The notes: generated from the sequence alone by a model not told the origin. Positions 22,000 through 35,079 are shown, counted from the stretch's first letter. The stretch: 64,000 nucleotides of DNA from Xestospongia muta (GCA_963693285.1 OY848918.1:7877156-7941155), one strand, 5' to 3'. Program-made: numbers and translations.

Positions 22000-23956
22000 A
22001 TGTTCTTGTTATTTCAGTTTATTATTATTGTTGCTACTCTTCAAGATTTATCATTAAGTAGGTCATGTTCATTCTAGTATCTTTATTTGTTTTATTATCT
22101 ATTCTTTTAGGTCTCCTTTATCAAAGTTCTTCATCTTATTCTCCTGTATGTCCTGGAGATAATGTGGTCTTTACTTGTACCACAAACACTGGAATGGTAT
22201 CATGGGCAAATAATTCTGATGGAACTGGAGCTCTGGGATACACTAGTTCTAATGCAATAGGACAACTACCAAGATAATTAGGAATATTTAAAATTGCTCT
22301 CATTAGTGTCAATGGAAGCATGTTTGTATCAACAGCTACAGTAGATAATGTAACATACAGTCAGTCATCTTCTAATATTTACTGTTCAGCAGATACTGTG
22401 AACTACAATGACATGGATACACAACTGTGAGAGGTAAGCTATAATCATAAACACTATATAATTGTTTTATTTGTTCTCTGTGTTCAGACCTAGATCAACT
22501 TGGTTCACCAATTGGATTATCAGTAGCACCACTTGATAACACTCAAGTCCAATTGACTTGGTCTCCACCATCTGATCACTCTATTTGTATTACTAAATAT
22601 ACTATCAGAGCTATTAGTGATATTGTAGTAGATAAAACAGCTAATACCAGTGGAAATATGACAATATTTACAATAATGGAGTTATCATCAGGAAATGTGT
22701 ATAACTTTAGTGTTGCTGGAGTAGATAAGAGAGACATCATTAGATTATTTAGTGAACCAGTGATAATTGATTTATCAGGTAATTATGAGAATTGTTTTTA
22801 CTCTATACATTTATATTATGTATAGTTCCAGGTCAAGTTATAAACCTTCAACATAATATCACTTACATTGGATCTAACAATGTTAATATCACTGTGTACT
22901 GGAATGTAAGTTATATTTGTTATATCAGTTATTACTGGTCTATTTTCTTTAGTCACCTTTGACCTCATTATATCGTCCTAATATAACATATTATAATATC
23001 TATCATAATACCTTCTCTATTATATCACATGATATAACAATACTGATTTATTATGTATTGTCTAATATTCCCACCGACCACACCTACTTTATTAGTGTAT
23101 CTAGTGAGAATGTAATTGGAAAAGGAGACAACAACACCATATATGGTAATGTGTTATTTAGACTAATGACATTAATTTTGACCATTCATATGATCAATCA
23201 CTTTATGGTTTATTTTCTTATCCAGTATATCCAACCACAACAATAATATCAACTAGTATTACAAGTAAGATATTAATTAGCTATTGAGTGACACCCTCAT
23301 CATAACTGAGGTACATATTATAATATAAATTCCATTTTAGAGATACCCACTACTGTCATGACATCATATATTAATTTATATAGTGTAATAAAAACATTCA
23401 GTATTAATAATGAGTTAATTTATATGTGAATTACTTATAATGTTGAATGTTATCACTTATTAAATTACTAACTCAATTATAATTTCATACATCATTTATA
23501 TCAATTTGTATTTTATTTAGCTGCCTTGTCTTCACTAATAAGTACCACTAATACAACCAGTACTATTATATCAACAATGTACACACAAAGTACATTAGTA
23601 TATAGTACTATTATATCTACATCATCAACAACTGATACTTCTTATGTGACATTATGTACAGCTGGTATGTTAAATAATTCAATACATACAAAATTTTATG
23701 TTTACTTCAACACAGTTGTTATACCACTTAGTATGTTCTTCTCTTCTCTATTAACCACTCTTATTACTACACTTTTTTCTATCTCATTATGAGAAGGAGG
23801 AGCTACACTAAAGACACTCCACCCACTACTACTACCCAATTAGGTCCCATATATGATGATGTTAAGTTATCAGAGACCTCAGAACAGAAAGAGATCATTG
23901 AATTACAAGGAAATACTGCTTATGGATATAACAGACAGATTACAACAAAGTTATAA
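22000..23956 (+). pseudogene. Family B / tail 2 receptor pseudogene
   Basis: All nine exons are recognisable: 22000-22057, 22111-22433, 22488-22778, 22826-22905, 22953-23145, about 23226-23264, about 23341-23409, 23521-23664, 23716-23956. The gene carries at least four independent lesions. A TAA at 22275-22277 replaces Gln in the Ig domain (GQLPR stop). A one-base deletion near 22422 breaks the frame before the exon end. The donor after the stalk exon near 23409 reads atgag instead of gtgag. A one-base deletion near 23772 breaks the TM helix. The tail beyond it (GPIYDDVKL, NTAYGY) is still readable in the shifted frame, so inactivation is recent. Confidence 0.85.
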
Positions 23957-24126
23957 TTCATGATGTTTTAAACTTATATAAAACTGTCAAAACTCAAGTA
24001 TTACAAGTCTGTAATATATACCGGATATTAACAGTAGCAATACTTTATGTGCACTAATTGAATATTCATAGTTAACTGTAAAAATAGAACATTCTATTTA
24101 TAGAACTATAATAAGCTGAGCTAGCA

Positions 24127-26336
24127 ATGTTGATGAGAAGATATAGCATTTTACTAACATTAGTGCTAAATATATTATCATGTAAAACTCAAGGTAAAGT
24201 AACTCTATATTATGACATTTGACTATACCCTTACTGTAGTTAGTCTACAACAGTCCTCTCCCTCTTACTCTCCAGTATGTTCTGGAGATAATATAGTCTT
24301 CACTTGTAATGTCACTGGTGATAGACTGATATGGGACTATTATGGACAAGCAGTGTCATACTTGGCTGGTAGTTCAAGTGACACAGTCCTTGGTGGCTTT
24401 AATCTTAGTCTTGTTAGTATAATGAATGGAGTAGTTAGATCAGAAGCTAGACTTCAACATGTCACATCTAACGATAACGGTAGGAATATAAATTGTACTG
24501 ATCTTAGTCTTATACGTCATCAGGCTACAGTTATAGTTGCTAGTAAGTTAGTATGATATATTGTAATATGATATTGAATTACTACATAGATATTCCCTCA
24601 AGTCCACAAAATGTTACTTTTTCTCCTCTCAATTCATCATCTCTCATATTATACTGGTCAGTACCATTAGAGAGTGGACACTGTATAGTTAACTACAGTG
24701 TTAAAGTGAACAATACTTGGCAACAACTAGTAACCACTAATACTTCAGTAGTAATAACTGGTCTATCTGTTGGCTCAATATATGAGATTATAATAACTGG
24801 AAGAGACAATGAGGGAAGACAAGGAGTTAACAGTGACTTACTATCTATTACATGGGATGGTAAGTGATACACTAACTTACTATTATGTTATCTGATATAT
24901 CTAGTACCTTTACCAGTTATAACATTAAATGTCACTACTACTTATGAGGGATTATTAACAACTATTAACATATTTTGGGAGGTATGATACATCTATCATT
25001 AATATACATTAACTATTCTGTAGTCAAATATTGATGCTTCAAGACCACCAGTTCTGTATTATATAATATCTCATGATATTAGTGGAGGAAAAATCATTAC
25101 AACTAATATGACTAGTATTGTCTTTACTTATAACACTATTATACCTGGAGTATATGATATTAATGTATCTGCTGTGAATATATTAGGAGAAAGTCTACAG
25201 AGATACGTAGAAGGTATTATTCTTTAATGATTATTGTATTAATTACACAAAGTTTTTTAGTAAATATTGATATTAGCTTTGTGAGTAGTACTACATCAAC
25301 AGGTATTTAGTATATATTAAATGAACAGTTAAACTAATAGACTAAATGGAATTTAATTGTATTATGTTTGTTACCTCTAGAATACAGCACTATTGGTTAC
25401 ACATCATTACTGACTTCATATAGTAAGTGATAATTACATTTCTAGTGAAATGAAGGAATTGTTAATCATTTCTAATTGATAATTTGGGCTAATAATCTTT
25501 ATTGTACTTTATCATAGGAATTTAATAATTAATAATATAATTGTAAATTTATAATTATTATAGTTATAATACCAACAACAATGAAAACAGTGACAGGATC
25601 TTCATCAGGTCTGTTAAAAGTATCAATACTAGACACTGAGCACCAACATGATAAATACAATATACTGTAATATATAACTAGTAATTCAGTTTTTTATATC
25701 AATATAATATATAATACATATAAAAAAGAGTTTTGGTAAGATATTTTATGTTTTCTACTACAATCATGTCAATAGATAATGTAGACCATCCCTACATACC
25801 TGTATATATTCAGAGTTATATTGTCTGTCTAATGTGTTGATTATAGGGTCCACACCTACAATGATAGTAGTATCTTCAGTCCTTTCTACACCTACTGTAA
25901 CAAGTTCACCCACGAATAGACCTGGTGGTAAGTTATATATTACTACTGTTGTTTAGTATCTCTCTTATGTCTAGTACTAAGTGATGGAGTTATTGCTGGT
26001 ATTATTATTAGTATTGTTATCTTACTAGTACTAATAATAATTGTTATTTTAACTATTGTAGTAATCATGATATATAAAGGTCAGTACTATATAGTAGTGA
26101 GTTATACTATTACCACTATATGTGTGTGTGTCCTACTAGTGTCCAGTACTAAACAGAGTAGAGGTGAGACTAGTCCAGTGATAAAAGAGTTCTTCTCAGA
26201 AAAAAATGAAGCCTATGGTATAATTAAAGGATCAGATGATCAGTCACCAATTGAAGTAACAGAGAATGTAGCATATAGTACAATGGAACAACAACCATCA
26301 CTTAATACTCCTCCAGTTTATGAGACAATAAATTAA
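24127..26336 (+). CDS. Ig-FN3-FN3 receptor, family C ectodomain with tail 1 (11 exons)
   Basis: Deduced exons: 24127-24193, 24240-24542, 24590-24859, 24905-24981, 25024-25213, 25261-25302, 25381-25422, 25564-25608, 25847-25927, 25975-26079, 26140-26336; 1419 nt, 472 aa. Signal peptide starts MLMRRYSILLTLVLNILSC. The Ig domain has SPVCSGDNIVFTC, IWDYYGQ and GRNINCTD. FN3 1 has LYWSVPLESGHCIVNYSV. Stalk, TM (GVIAGIIISIVILLVLII) and tail 1 (NEAYGIIK, NVAYSTME, PPVYETIN) are complete. The 60-bp intron between TM and tail has no stop and stays in frame, so retention would add 20 residues without losing the tail. It corresponds to the gene at 8326 in the other block copy. Confidence 0.85.
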
Positions 26337-27119
26337 ATTATTAATAATGCAATTAGTAATATCTGTTAATTTTTTTCTGTTAATTTATTGAATGTAATGT
26401 ATAGTATTATTTTTTTTAAATTAAAGTTAGCTTAGAAATGTAATATCACCATTATATAAGTTTTTAAATCACAATTCCTGTTCCTCAATAAACGAGATAG
26501 TTATGTACAATACTAGATATAAAAGAACAAAATACTTTGATTTATCAATTGAGTGATTCCAAAACAAAATGATGTAAATACAAATCATATTATAAGTCTG
26601 TTTATGTCATCCTAACATTCATTAACATTGTCTCAATTTTATAGGTAATGAAAACAATAAAATGTTTAACAACACCAATGTTGTCTTGTTATAATTCATT
26701 TATACCATTAGTAAATATACTATATTTATAATGATCATTAATCAGATGTGACTAGATGCATTTGCTATACAATGGAAGAGGGTCACCACATGTATATAAA
26801 ATAATTTCTTTTAAGTGAGAATTGTGACTTTAAGATTCATCATAATTTATGAAATTTTTTTTTCACTAGACATTATACTAACTACTGTACCAGTAAAAGT
26901 ACAATACAACTACTATAATAGTAGCAAGAACTTATATAGTACTGATGTATACAGCTGTTAACAGTACTAGTACAAGTGCTGTTTCTTTCAGCTACACTAT
27001 CATTTTATACATTAACCAAATTAAAGGTAGCATGGTATCAAATGGTACATTGTTCCTTTGTATGATACATAACTAGATAGAAATGAACAGATCAACAGTT
27101 TTGTATTGCTTCTGTGTTG
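26337..27119. other. Intergenic, upstream flank of a B' gene
   Basis: About 780 bp without exon, closely matching 10557-11340 (same words CTTTGATTTATCAATTGAGT, ATAAGTCTGTTTATGTCATC). It confirms the block duplication in non-coding DNA. Confidence 0.45.
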
Positions 27120-27152
27120 AAGGTGGAGAGACTTCCTTACTCCTCCCACTCC
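27120..27152 (+). promoter_or_regulatory. Conserved GGTGGAGAGACTTCC box before the B' gene
   Basis: Copy of the B-gene proximal element: GGTGGAGAGACTTCC followed by TTACTCCTCCCACTCC, ending about 33 bp before the ATG at 27185. Confidence 0.42.
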
Positions 27153-27184
27153 ATCATTCAACTTTTAAAAGCATCTCAGAAATT

Positions 27185-29610
27185 ATGGCATCTTTAATTC
27201 AGTTTATTATTATTGTTACTACTCTTCAAGATTTATCATTAAGTAGGTCATGTTCATTCTAGTATCTTTATTTGTCTTATTATTTATTTTTTTAGGTCTC
27301 CTTTATCAAAGTTCTCCATCTTATTCTCCTGTATGTCCTGGGGATAATGTAGTCTTTACTTGTATCACAAACACTGGATTTGTCTCATGGACAGATTCTG
27401 ATGGAGGTGCAGGCCTAGGATACAATAGTGCTAATGCAATAGGACAACCACCAAGACAGTTAGGAATATTTCAAATTGCTCTAATTAGTGTCAACGGAAG
27501 CATGTTTGTATCAACAGCTACAGTAGATAATGTGACATACAGTCAGTCATCTTCCAATATTTACTGTTCAGCAGATGCTATGAACTACAATGACATGGAT
27601 ACACTAACTGTGAGAGGTAAGTTATGATCATAAAACACTAGTAATTTATTTGTTCTCTGTGATCAGACCTAGATCAACTTGGTTCACCAACTGGATTATC
27701 AGGAGTAGTACCTAATAACAGTCAAGTCCAACTCACTTGGTCTCCACCATCTGATCACTCTATCTGTATTACTAAATACACTATCAGAGCTATTAGTGAT
27801 ACTGTAGTAGATAAAACAGCTAATACCAGTGGAAATATGACAATATTTACAATAATGGAGTTATCATCAGGAAATGTGTATAACTTTAGTGTTGCTGGAG
27901 TAGATAAGAGAGACATCATTGGATTATTTAGTGAACCAGTGATAATTGATTTATCAGGTAAATAGATTGAGATTTAAAATAACTTTATTCAAATTAATTT
28001 AGTTCCAGGTCAAGTTACAAACCTTCAACATAATATCACTTACATTGGATCTAACTATGTTAATATCATTGTCTACTGGGATGTAAGTTTAGGAGTACCC
28101 TTAATATTTGACTATTAACTGTTGTGATTAAGATAATACATATTGATCAGTAGTCATAGTAACATTTTTAACATTAATGTGTCTACTAAACTTACAATAT
28201 TTAGTATTATAATAATAGACAGTACTTCTTTTATTCTATTTCTTTTATTTCTCCTCTTATCACCTTTTGTCCTAATAATAATATTCTTATTCATAGCCTC
28301 AGGCAGAGTTATCTCGTCCTCCTATCTTGTACTATACTTTAACAAATCCATTGACCAATACAGTTATTAATACTACTAATACCAGTGTTATCATTACTGG
28401 ATTAACTCCTGGTCAATATTACATTATTAATATCACAGCTGTTAATATCATTGGACCTGGTCCAGTACTTATGATAAATGGTAAATTAATATAATATTAT
28501 AGAGATATGGGTTCATAAATTCCTTATAGTTACAATACCACTAATAGTGACAAGCTCTTCATCAGGTCAGTAATGTATGATATCATAATTACATTTCAAT
28601 TTTACCTAGAAATATCCAGTATTGATCTTATAACTTCAATATTCAGTACTAATAGTAAGTTAATTTATTAATTTGTGTCTATTATGTAAGTTTTTTTGAA
28701 TTTTGAATTCCTTTTCAAGTTATCAACACTATATATATATAGTAAACTCAGTCAATTTATATTTTGTCTCAGGTGTGTTCAATTCATATCAAATAAGTAC
28801 AACAACTGATTCTTCATCTATTGACACACAGTGTACTATGACCACTGATACATCTTGTTTGACAATCAAATATACAGGTGTGTTAAGTACACCTTAGAAT
28901 ATTATAAGTAAATAAAAAGCACCAGTTACTACTAATAAATAAGATTTAATGTCGGCCCATTAATAAGAAAACTAACAAGATATGGTAGGAAGGTAGTTGC
29001 ATAGCAATAGACAATGCAATTATAAAATCATACAAATTTTATGACATCATTTTAGCCTATATAAATAAATTTTCTTTATTTTGTGGCAATGATGCAACAA
29101 TCTGGGTCATTCCTATATATAGGCAGTGTTTTACTTCCTACCTACAATAGGAACCACACGTACTGCCATAGTGTTGCCTTCAATATCTGGACCTAGTAGT
29201 GGTAAGGTATATATGTATATTACCGTTGTTTAGTCTATGTCTAGTATTAAGTGATGGAGTTATTGCTGGTATTATTATTAGTATTGTTATCTTACTAGTA
29301 CTAATAATAATTGTTACTTTAACTATTGTAGTAATCTTGATATATAAAGGTCAGTACTATATTGTAGTGAGTTGTACTATTACCACTGTATGTATGTGTG
29401 TGTGTCCTACTAGTGTCCAGTACTAAACAGAGTAGAGGTGAGACTAGTCCAGTGATAAAAGAGTTCTTCTCAGAAAAAAATGAAGCCTATGGTATAATTA
29501 AAGGATCAGATGATCAGTCACCAATTGAAGTAACAGAGAATGTAGCATATAGTACAGTGGAACAACAACCATCACTTAATACTCCTCCAGTTTATGAGAC
29601 AATACATTAA
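27185..29610 (+). CDS. Ig-FN3-FN3 receptor, family B' ectodomain with tail 1 (11 exons)
   Basis: Deduced exons: 27185-27242, 27296-27616, 27667-27957, 28003-28082, 28297-28480, 28530-28565, 28610-28654, 28773-28877, 29151-29201, 29245-29349, 29414-29610; 1473 nt, 490 aa. Signal peptide MASLIQFIIIVTTLQDLSLS. The Ig domain has SPVCPGDNVVFTC, VSWTDSDGGAGLGYNS and SSSNIYCSADA, and is three bases shorter than its paralog at 11405. The B'-specific second FN3 half is PQAELSRPPILYYTL. The cysteine-bearing stalk exon SIDTQCTMTTDTSC is kept. TM and tail 1 (NEAYGIIK, NVAYSTVE, PPVYETIH) are intact, but YSTM has become YSTV here, which changes the YxxM class to a YxxV class. Confidence 0.84.
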
Positions 29611-30070
29611 GATAATAATAGTGTTTGATTCCATAGCATAAATTTTTAAGGAATTGTTTTTTTAGAAAAAGTATCAACAAGCTAAAATCAAAGTTAAAAA
29701 CATTTTCAATCCACAATTCCTATTTATAAATTAGTGAGATATATGTCTGTGATAGTACAAATTAAAAAGTGAATTAATTTGATTTGTCAAACATACATTT
29801 TAATCAAATGATTCTAAAACAAGAACATTTAATCACGTTTATAGTGAAACAAAGGAAATAAATTAAAATAATAAAATAAAGTCCATTTATTTCAATTATT
29901 AAGTGATAAAAAATACATTATCATGATTTTAGCTAATAAAACGATAATATATTTCAAAGATGTTTTGTTAAAAATATTAATATTTGTTGTTGTATTTTAC
30001 ATACATTATCATATCTTACTTTTACAATATGACTGTTGTGTTGTTGTATAGGAAGACTAACATTAACACA

Positions 30071-30136
30071 CATATAAAACGTAAGACAATACACATGACA
30101 TCATTAACTCAACCCACAATCATACCACTCTTAAAG
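30071..30136 (+). promoter_or_regulatory. TATA-like box and leader of a family A gene
   Basis: CATATAAAAC at 30071-30080, about 57-66 bp before the ATG at 30137, followed by ATGACATCATTAACTCAACC and CACAATCATACCACTC. Arranged as at 14055. Confidence 0.5.
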
Positions 30137-32596
30137 ATGGAGAAGTATACATTTACTGCATCTATAATTTTTATTGTCATAATTGTAATAGGTAAGTTGA
30201 TGTTATAATTATAAAATAAAATGTAGTAAGACTTACTATAGGTAACACAGAAGCTTTAGTAACAAGTCTAGACTGTAATCATGGAGTATGTCCACAAATA
30301 CAAGGAGCACTCACTTGTACAATAAATGGCAGTTTAGTACATTGGTATTCTCCTCCATCAGATAACACTGCCATTGCTACAGTAAGTTTTTTGGGACAAG
30401 TTTATAATGGTCCTAATACTGGGTTTACTGCTGCTCTTGTGAGTGTTAACAATCCTGGACTAACAACTAATTTAAGTTTTACTACCATTACTGATAAGAA
30501 TGGAACAGAAGTCAGGTGTCGTGATGAAATAGATGGAAGTTCGATGACTTGTACTATTATGATATCAGGTATGTCACTAACAGTATCATATATATTAACA
30601 TGTACTACCATTATAACTATAAGGTCCTCCAAGTGATGCTCCTACAGGACTGGGTTTTACAGCTCTCACAAATTCTTCAATCACTCTCTACTGGTCACCT
30701 CCTACTCTTCATCCTAACTGTATAGTTAACCACACTGTTGAGATCAGGACAACCAGTGATAATATATTGATCAGTAATCTTAGTACTGGTAGTAATATCA
30801 CCAGTATTAATGTATCTACTGGTCTCTCTCAGTCAGTAGAGTATCAGTACAGAGTAGTAGGGTCTGATGCTATCAATAGATTAGGACCCTATAGTCAATA
30901 TACTATGTTCACTCTGGATGGTAAGAACTAAACTATATTATTTTAACCTTTTAAGTATTACTAATTTTTAAGTTCTTCAAGCAGTACCACTACTCATATA
31001 TAATATTACAAAGAATACAGAGAACTATACTATTGTTGTGATTTGGGAGGTATATATTATTGTTTATAATAACTGAGTCTAATTTTTTAAAATTTAGTCC
31101 CCTCCTCTCTCCTCTCGTCCTCCTCTCTTGTACTACAAAGTCTATCACAACATATCAGGTTTACTAACTGTTAATATAACTACTGTTACTAACATTACAT
31201 TGACTGGAGTACTAGCTGGATATACCTACATTATAACAGTGGTACCAGTTAATATACTAGGAGATGGATACCCTAATAAGACTATAGGTTATTTAAATAT
31301 TATTATAAAGTGTGTTATGTTTACTTCTCATACAGTTATCATTCCTAAAGAACCAATAATATCCAGTTCAATAGTATCATCAGAATATTATAGTAAGTAT
31401 AGACAGTATAATCTCCTCAAATATATAATGTTAATTACTTAATTAGTATCATTAAGAATATCAAGTACCTCTACAACTGTAAATAGTGAGACATCAAATA
31501 TTAGTAAGTACAATATTATGTATCATCTAATCTAATATTGTTATCATATACTGAGTATGGTAACTACTAGTTCAGTGAAATCTTCGTCAATAACTATATC
31601 ATTAGACTCGACTTGTATTGTCATATAGACTGCTACACTAAATGATTAGTTATCTATATTGTAGTTGCTGTTTTGAGTTCTTTTACATTGTTAATGTCTT
31701 CGAGTAAATTAATAGTACAGTTATAAAACGTTTAGCTATCCATTACTGCTAATGAAAACCAACAAACCTCGTATTTAACTGGTAATAAACAAATAAACAA
31801 ATATGTTACATAATTTAGCAACTAACATCATTTTGTATTCTTTGTACAATGGACTAATTAATGTTAGCCTTACGTACATCTTTACTGATTATTATGATTT
31901 CTAATTAATCAAAGAAAACTATGTAATATTTACTAAAACTCCTACATCAGTCATTACTTCATAAATCTTGTTATAGAAAAGAGTATATGATGTTAAGAGT
32001 TTCTGATTAATATTTGGTGAGATATCATGTTATCAGCTAGACCGGACCATCCATTCATAGACAGTGTTATATATATATAGTATACTGCCTTGTTTATATG
32101 TTGACTGTTTATAGGGTCCATGCCTACTATCACATTAGTACCTTCAGTATCAGTTACAGATAGACCTCACAATACTAGAGGTAGGGATATTATATTATTA
32201 CTATTACTGTTCACTATCTCTCTTATGTCTAGTATTAAGTGATGGAGTTATTGCTGGTATTATAATTAGTATTGTTATCTTACTAGTACTAATAGTAATT
32301 GTTATTTTAACTATTGTAGTAATCTTGATATATAAAGGTCAGTACTATATAGTAGTGAGTTATACTATTACCGCTGTATGTGTGTGTGTGTCCTATTAGT
32401 GTCCAGTACTAAACAAAGTAGAGGTGAGACTAGTCCAGTGATAAAAGAGTTCTTCTCAGAAAAAAATGAAGCCTATGGTATAATTAAAGGACCAGATGAT
32501 CAGTCACCAATTGAAGTAACAGAGAATGTAGCATATAGTACAATGGAACAACAACCATCACTTAATACTCCTCCAGTTTATGAGACAATAAATTAA
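30137..32596 (+). CDS. Ig-FN3-FN3 receptor, family A ectodomain with tail 1
   Basis: Deduced exons: 30137-30191, 30242-30568, 30624-30920, 30973-31049, 31098-31392, 31447-31503, 31665-31703, 32115-32180, 32233-32337, 32400-32596; 1515 nt, 504 aa. Signal peptide MEKYTFTASIIFIVIIVIG. The Ig domain has LDCNHGVCPQI, VHWYSPP and TEVRC; FN3 1 and 2 are A type. The 33-nt stalk exon used by paralogs (ANE..Q near 31748) has lost its acceptor, TACTG in place of TATAG, so it is probably skipped. Both neighbouring introns are phase 1, so skipping keeps the frame. The stalk exon at 31665 is also 12 nt shorter than in paralogs. Tail 1 has NEAYGIIK, NVAYSTME and PPVYETIN. The gene matches the A gene at 14121 by position in the block but carries the other tail. 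Confidence 0.83.
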
Positions 32597-33540
32597 GATA
32601 ATAATAATACAACCAGCAATGTCTGTTAATTTATTAAATGTAATGATTTTTAAATTTTTATGAAATTATACTTTTGAAGAATAAGAAATTTTAAACTCAC
32701 TGTTAAATATGTTTTTAAACCACAATTCCTATTTATAAATAAATGAGAGTTGTATACAATACTAGAAATTAAAGATCAAAGTACTTTGATTTGTCAATTG
32801 AATGACTCCAAAACAAAATAATACTAATACAAAACAAATTATAAGTCTGTTTATGTCATCAAATGTTTGTTTACATCATCTCAATATTTGTAGGCAATGA
32901 AAACAGGAATTATTTATAGAACATTAACAATTGTTCTTAGTTTGGTGATAATGAGTCATCCTTGATTTGAAAAATACAACAAAATAATATAACATTAAAT
33001 AACTTTAAATGAATAGTTAAATGTATCATTAGATTTTACAATTTTTGCAATGAATTATGCAATTTGCTTTTGCATTTCATTTATATATGTACATGTACAT
33101 GTTATAATGCTCAACAACGCCCACACACAAAGTAATTATAACTTGTGGTCTGTTCAGTTTACATTAACTATCATAACATATGTACTTCATTTCCTTTATA
33201 ACCAACAAAATATAATATACAGTATATAAAACAAGGAAAGGTGACTTTATAATATTACTAGTACATCTTGATGTGTGTGTGTGTCAGTTACATGTTAAAC
33301 TATTAAACATTATTATGACATATTTTAAGTTCAGTTCACACCACTTTATCTTGTGACAGTATATACTAGTACATCTTGATGTGTATATGCTAAACTAGTA
33401 ACAGTTAATGTGACATTTTTCATGTTCACTTCACACCATTTAATTTTGTGACAATATAATTATTTTATGCAAATACCATATCTTTTTACTGGTAGCTCCT
33501 ATATTATAACCAGTTTGACTAAATGATTAGTTATCTATTT
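32597..33540. other. Intergenic with R1 repeat and a tandem duplication
   Basis: No credible exon. A copy of the R1 repeat spans about 33132-33234. Immediately after it, a roughly 100-bp segment starting CTAGTACATCTTGATGTGT and ending CTTGTGACAGTATA is present twice (about 33258-33365 and 33366-33450), the second copy more decayed. Confidence 0.45.
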
Positions 33541-33545
33541 TACAG

Positions 33546-33967
33546 ACATTTACTTTAGTTCTTCAGTCATTCAAATTCCTACAGTCACTGTAACTTCAAC
33601 TGTTTGTACATGTCCTAGTAATTTATAGTCAAAAGTATAAGTGTACAGTTGTATTTTCATTATAGCTAATGAAAAACAACAAACATCATATTTAACAGGT
33701 AAATAAACAAACATGTTACGTTACTGAATTACATTACTTAACAGTGAGTATACCAGTCAGTGTGTTCCTCTCTTCTCATTAACTGCTGTTGTTACTACAC
33801 CTATTGTTTATCTCATTATGAGGAGGAGGAGCTACAATAAAGACACTCCACCCACTACTACTACCCAATTAGGTCCAATATTGGATGATGTTAAGTTACC
33901 AGAGACCTCAGAACAGAAACAGATCATTGAATTACAAGGAAATACTGCTGATGGATATATTAATTAA
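33546..33967 (+). pseudogene. 3' end of a tail 2 receptor, both tail tyrosines lost
   Basis: Three exons remain: a stalk exon at 33546-33617, the ANEKQQTS exon at 33666-33698 and the TM/tail exon at 33745-33967. No ectodomain precedes them. The TM exon is 223 nt, against 224 nt in the intact A/tail 2 gene; a one-base deletion in TCTTCTCATTAACTGC breaks the frame. In the readable tail frame GPIYDDVKL has become GPILDDVKL and NTAYGY has become NTADGY, so both candidate phosphotyrosines are gone. Confidence 0.8.
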
Positions 33968-34259
33968 GGGCAGTCATTAAATTAACTTTACTATATGTAA
34001 TTAGTCAAGTTATGAGATGACAATATGTTTAATGTTTGTTATAAAGAGACTCACTTAGAAAAGAATCATATTGGTGACAAAATAGATACTAAAGTGAATA
34101 ATATATTTATTTCACTCTATTATTTCTATTATTGAACTAACAAGTTCACATCAATTTATTATCTAAAGAATATTCTGTAATATGATACACATTTAAAAGT
34201 ATTGTATACACTGTTATTGAAGTTCAATAGTAAATATGCTGTTATATTGTTACATAAAT

Positions 34260-34846
34260 ATAATATGTTATATTGTGTGACTATTTTAATACAATTACTG
34301 TAATAGTAGCAAGAACATATATAGTATTGGTGTATGCAACTGCTAACAGTACTAGTGCAAGTGCTGTTACTTTCAGCTACACTATCATTACATACATAAA
34401 TCAAATTAATAGTAGTATGGTATCAAATGGTACATTGTTCCTTTCTATGGTACATAACAAGTGTTACTAGAGTAGATAAGAGAGACGTTATTGGACTATT
34501 TAGTAAACCAGTTGTTATTGATTTATCAGGTAAATAGTTTGAGATTTAAAATAACTTTTCAAATTAATTTAGTTCCAGGTCAAATTATCAACCTTTAACA
34601 TAATATCACTGACATTGGATCTAACTATGTTAATATCATTGTGTACTGGAATGTAAGTTTAGGAGTGCCTTTAATATTTGACTATTAATGTTGGGATTAA
34701 GATAATACATAATGATCAGTAGTCATAGTAACATTATTGACATTAATATATCTACTGAACTTACAATATTTACTATTAGCTTAATAGATATTCACATTTT
34801 ACATATCATTCTTTTTCTTTATCTATCTAATGTTGTTTCTATTTTC
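34260..34846 (+). pseudogene. Scrambled B' receptor fragment
   Basis: 34290-34455 is the upstream flank of a B gene (TATGGTATCAAATGGTACAT). At about 34456 it is joined directly to the end of the B FN3 1 exon (VDKRDVIGLF, then LSG and gtaaat near 34531). The 80-nt first half of FN3 2 follows at about 34572-34651, with a stop (TAACATAATATCAC where CAACATAATATCAC is usual). The decayed A-type FN3 relic known from B' introns lies at about 34710-34795. Signal peptide, Ig and the rest of the gene are absent. The next recognisable sequence is a HARS fragment. Confidence 0.7.
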
Positions 34847-34849
34847 TAG

Positions 34850-35013
34850 ACTGGAGTTATGGGACAAGTAAGAACTATTAATACTGAAATGATGATAGCA
34901 TCTGCTCAAAAGAACTTGTGTCAAGAGAGAATGAGAATATGTAGTCTGTTATGGATGCTGGGATTAAAGTAAGACCCTCTTATTATAATATTTTTAATTA
35001 TATATTGAGGCAT

Positions 35014-35079
<66 letters not shown>

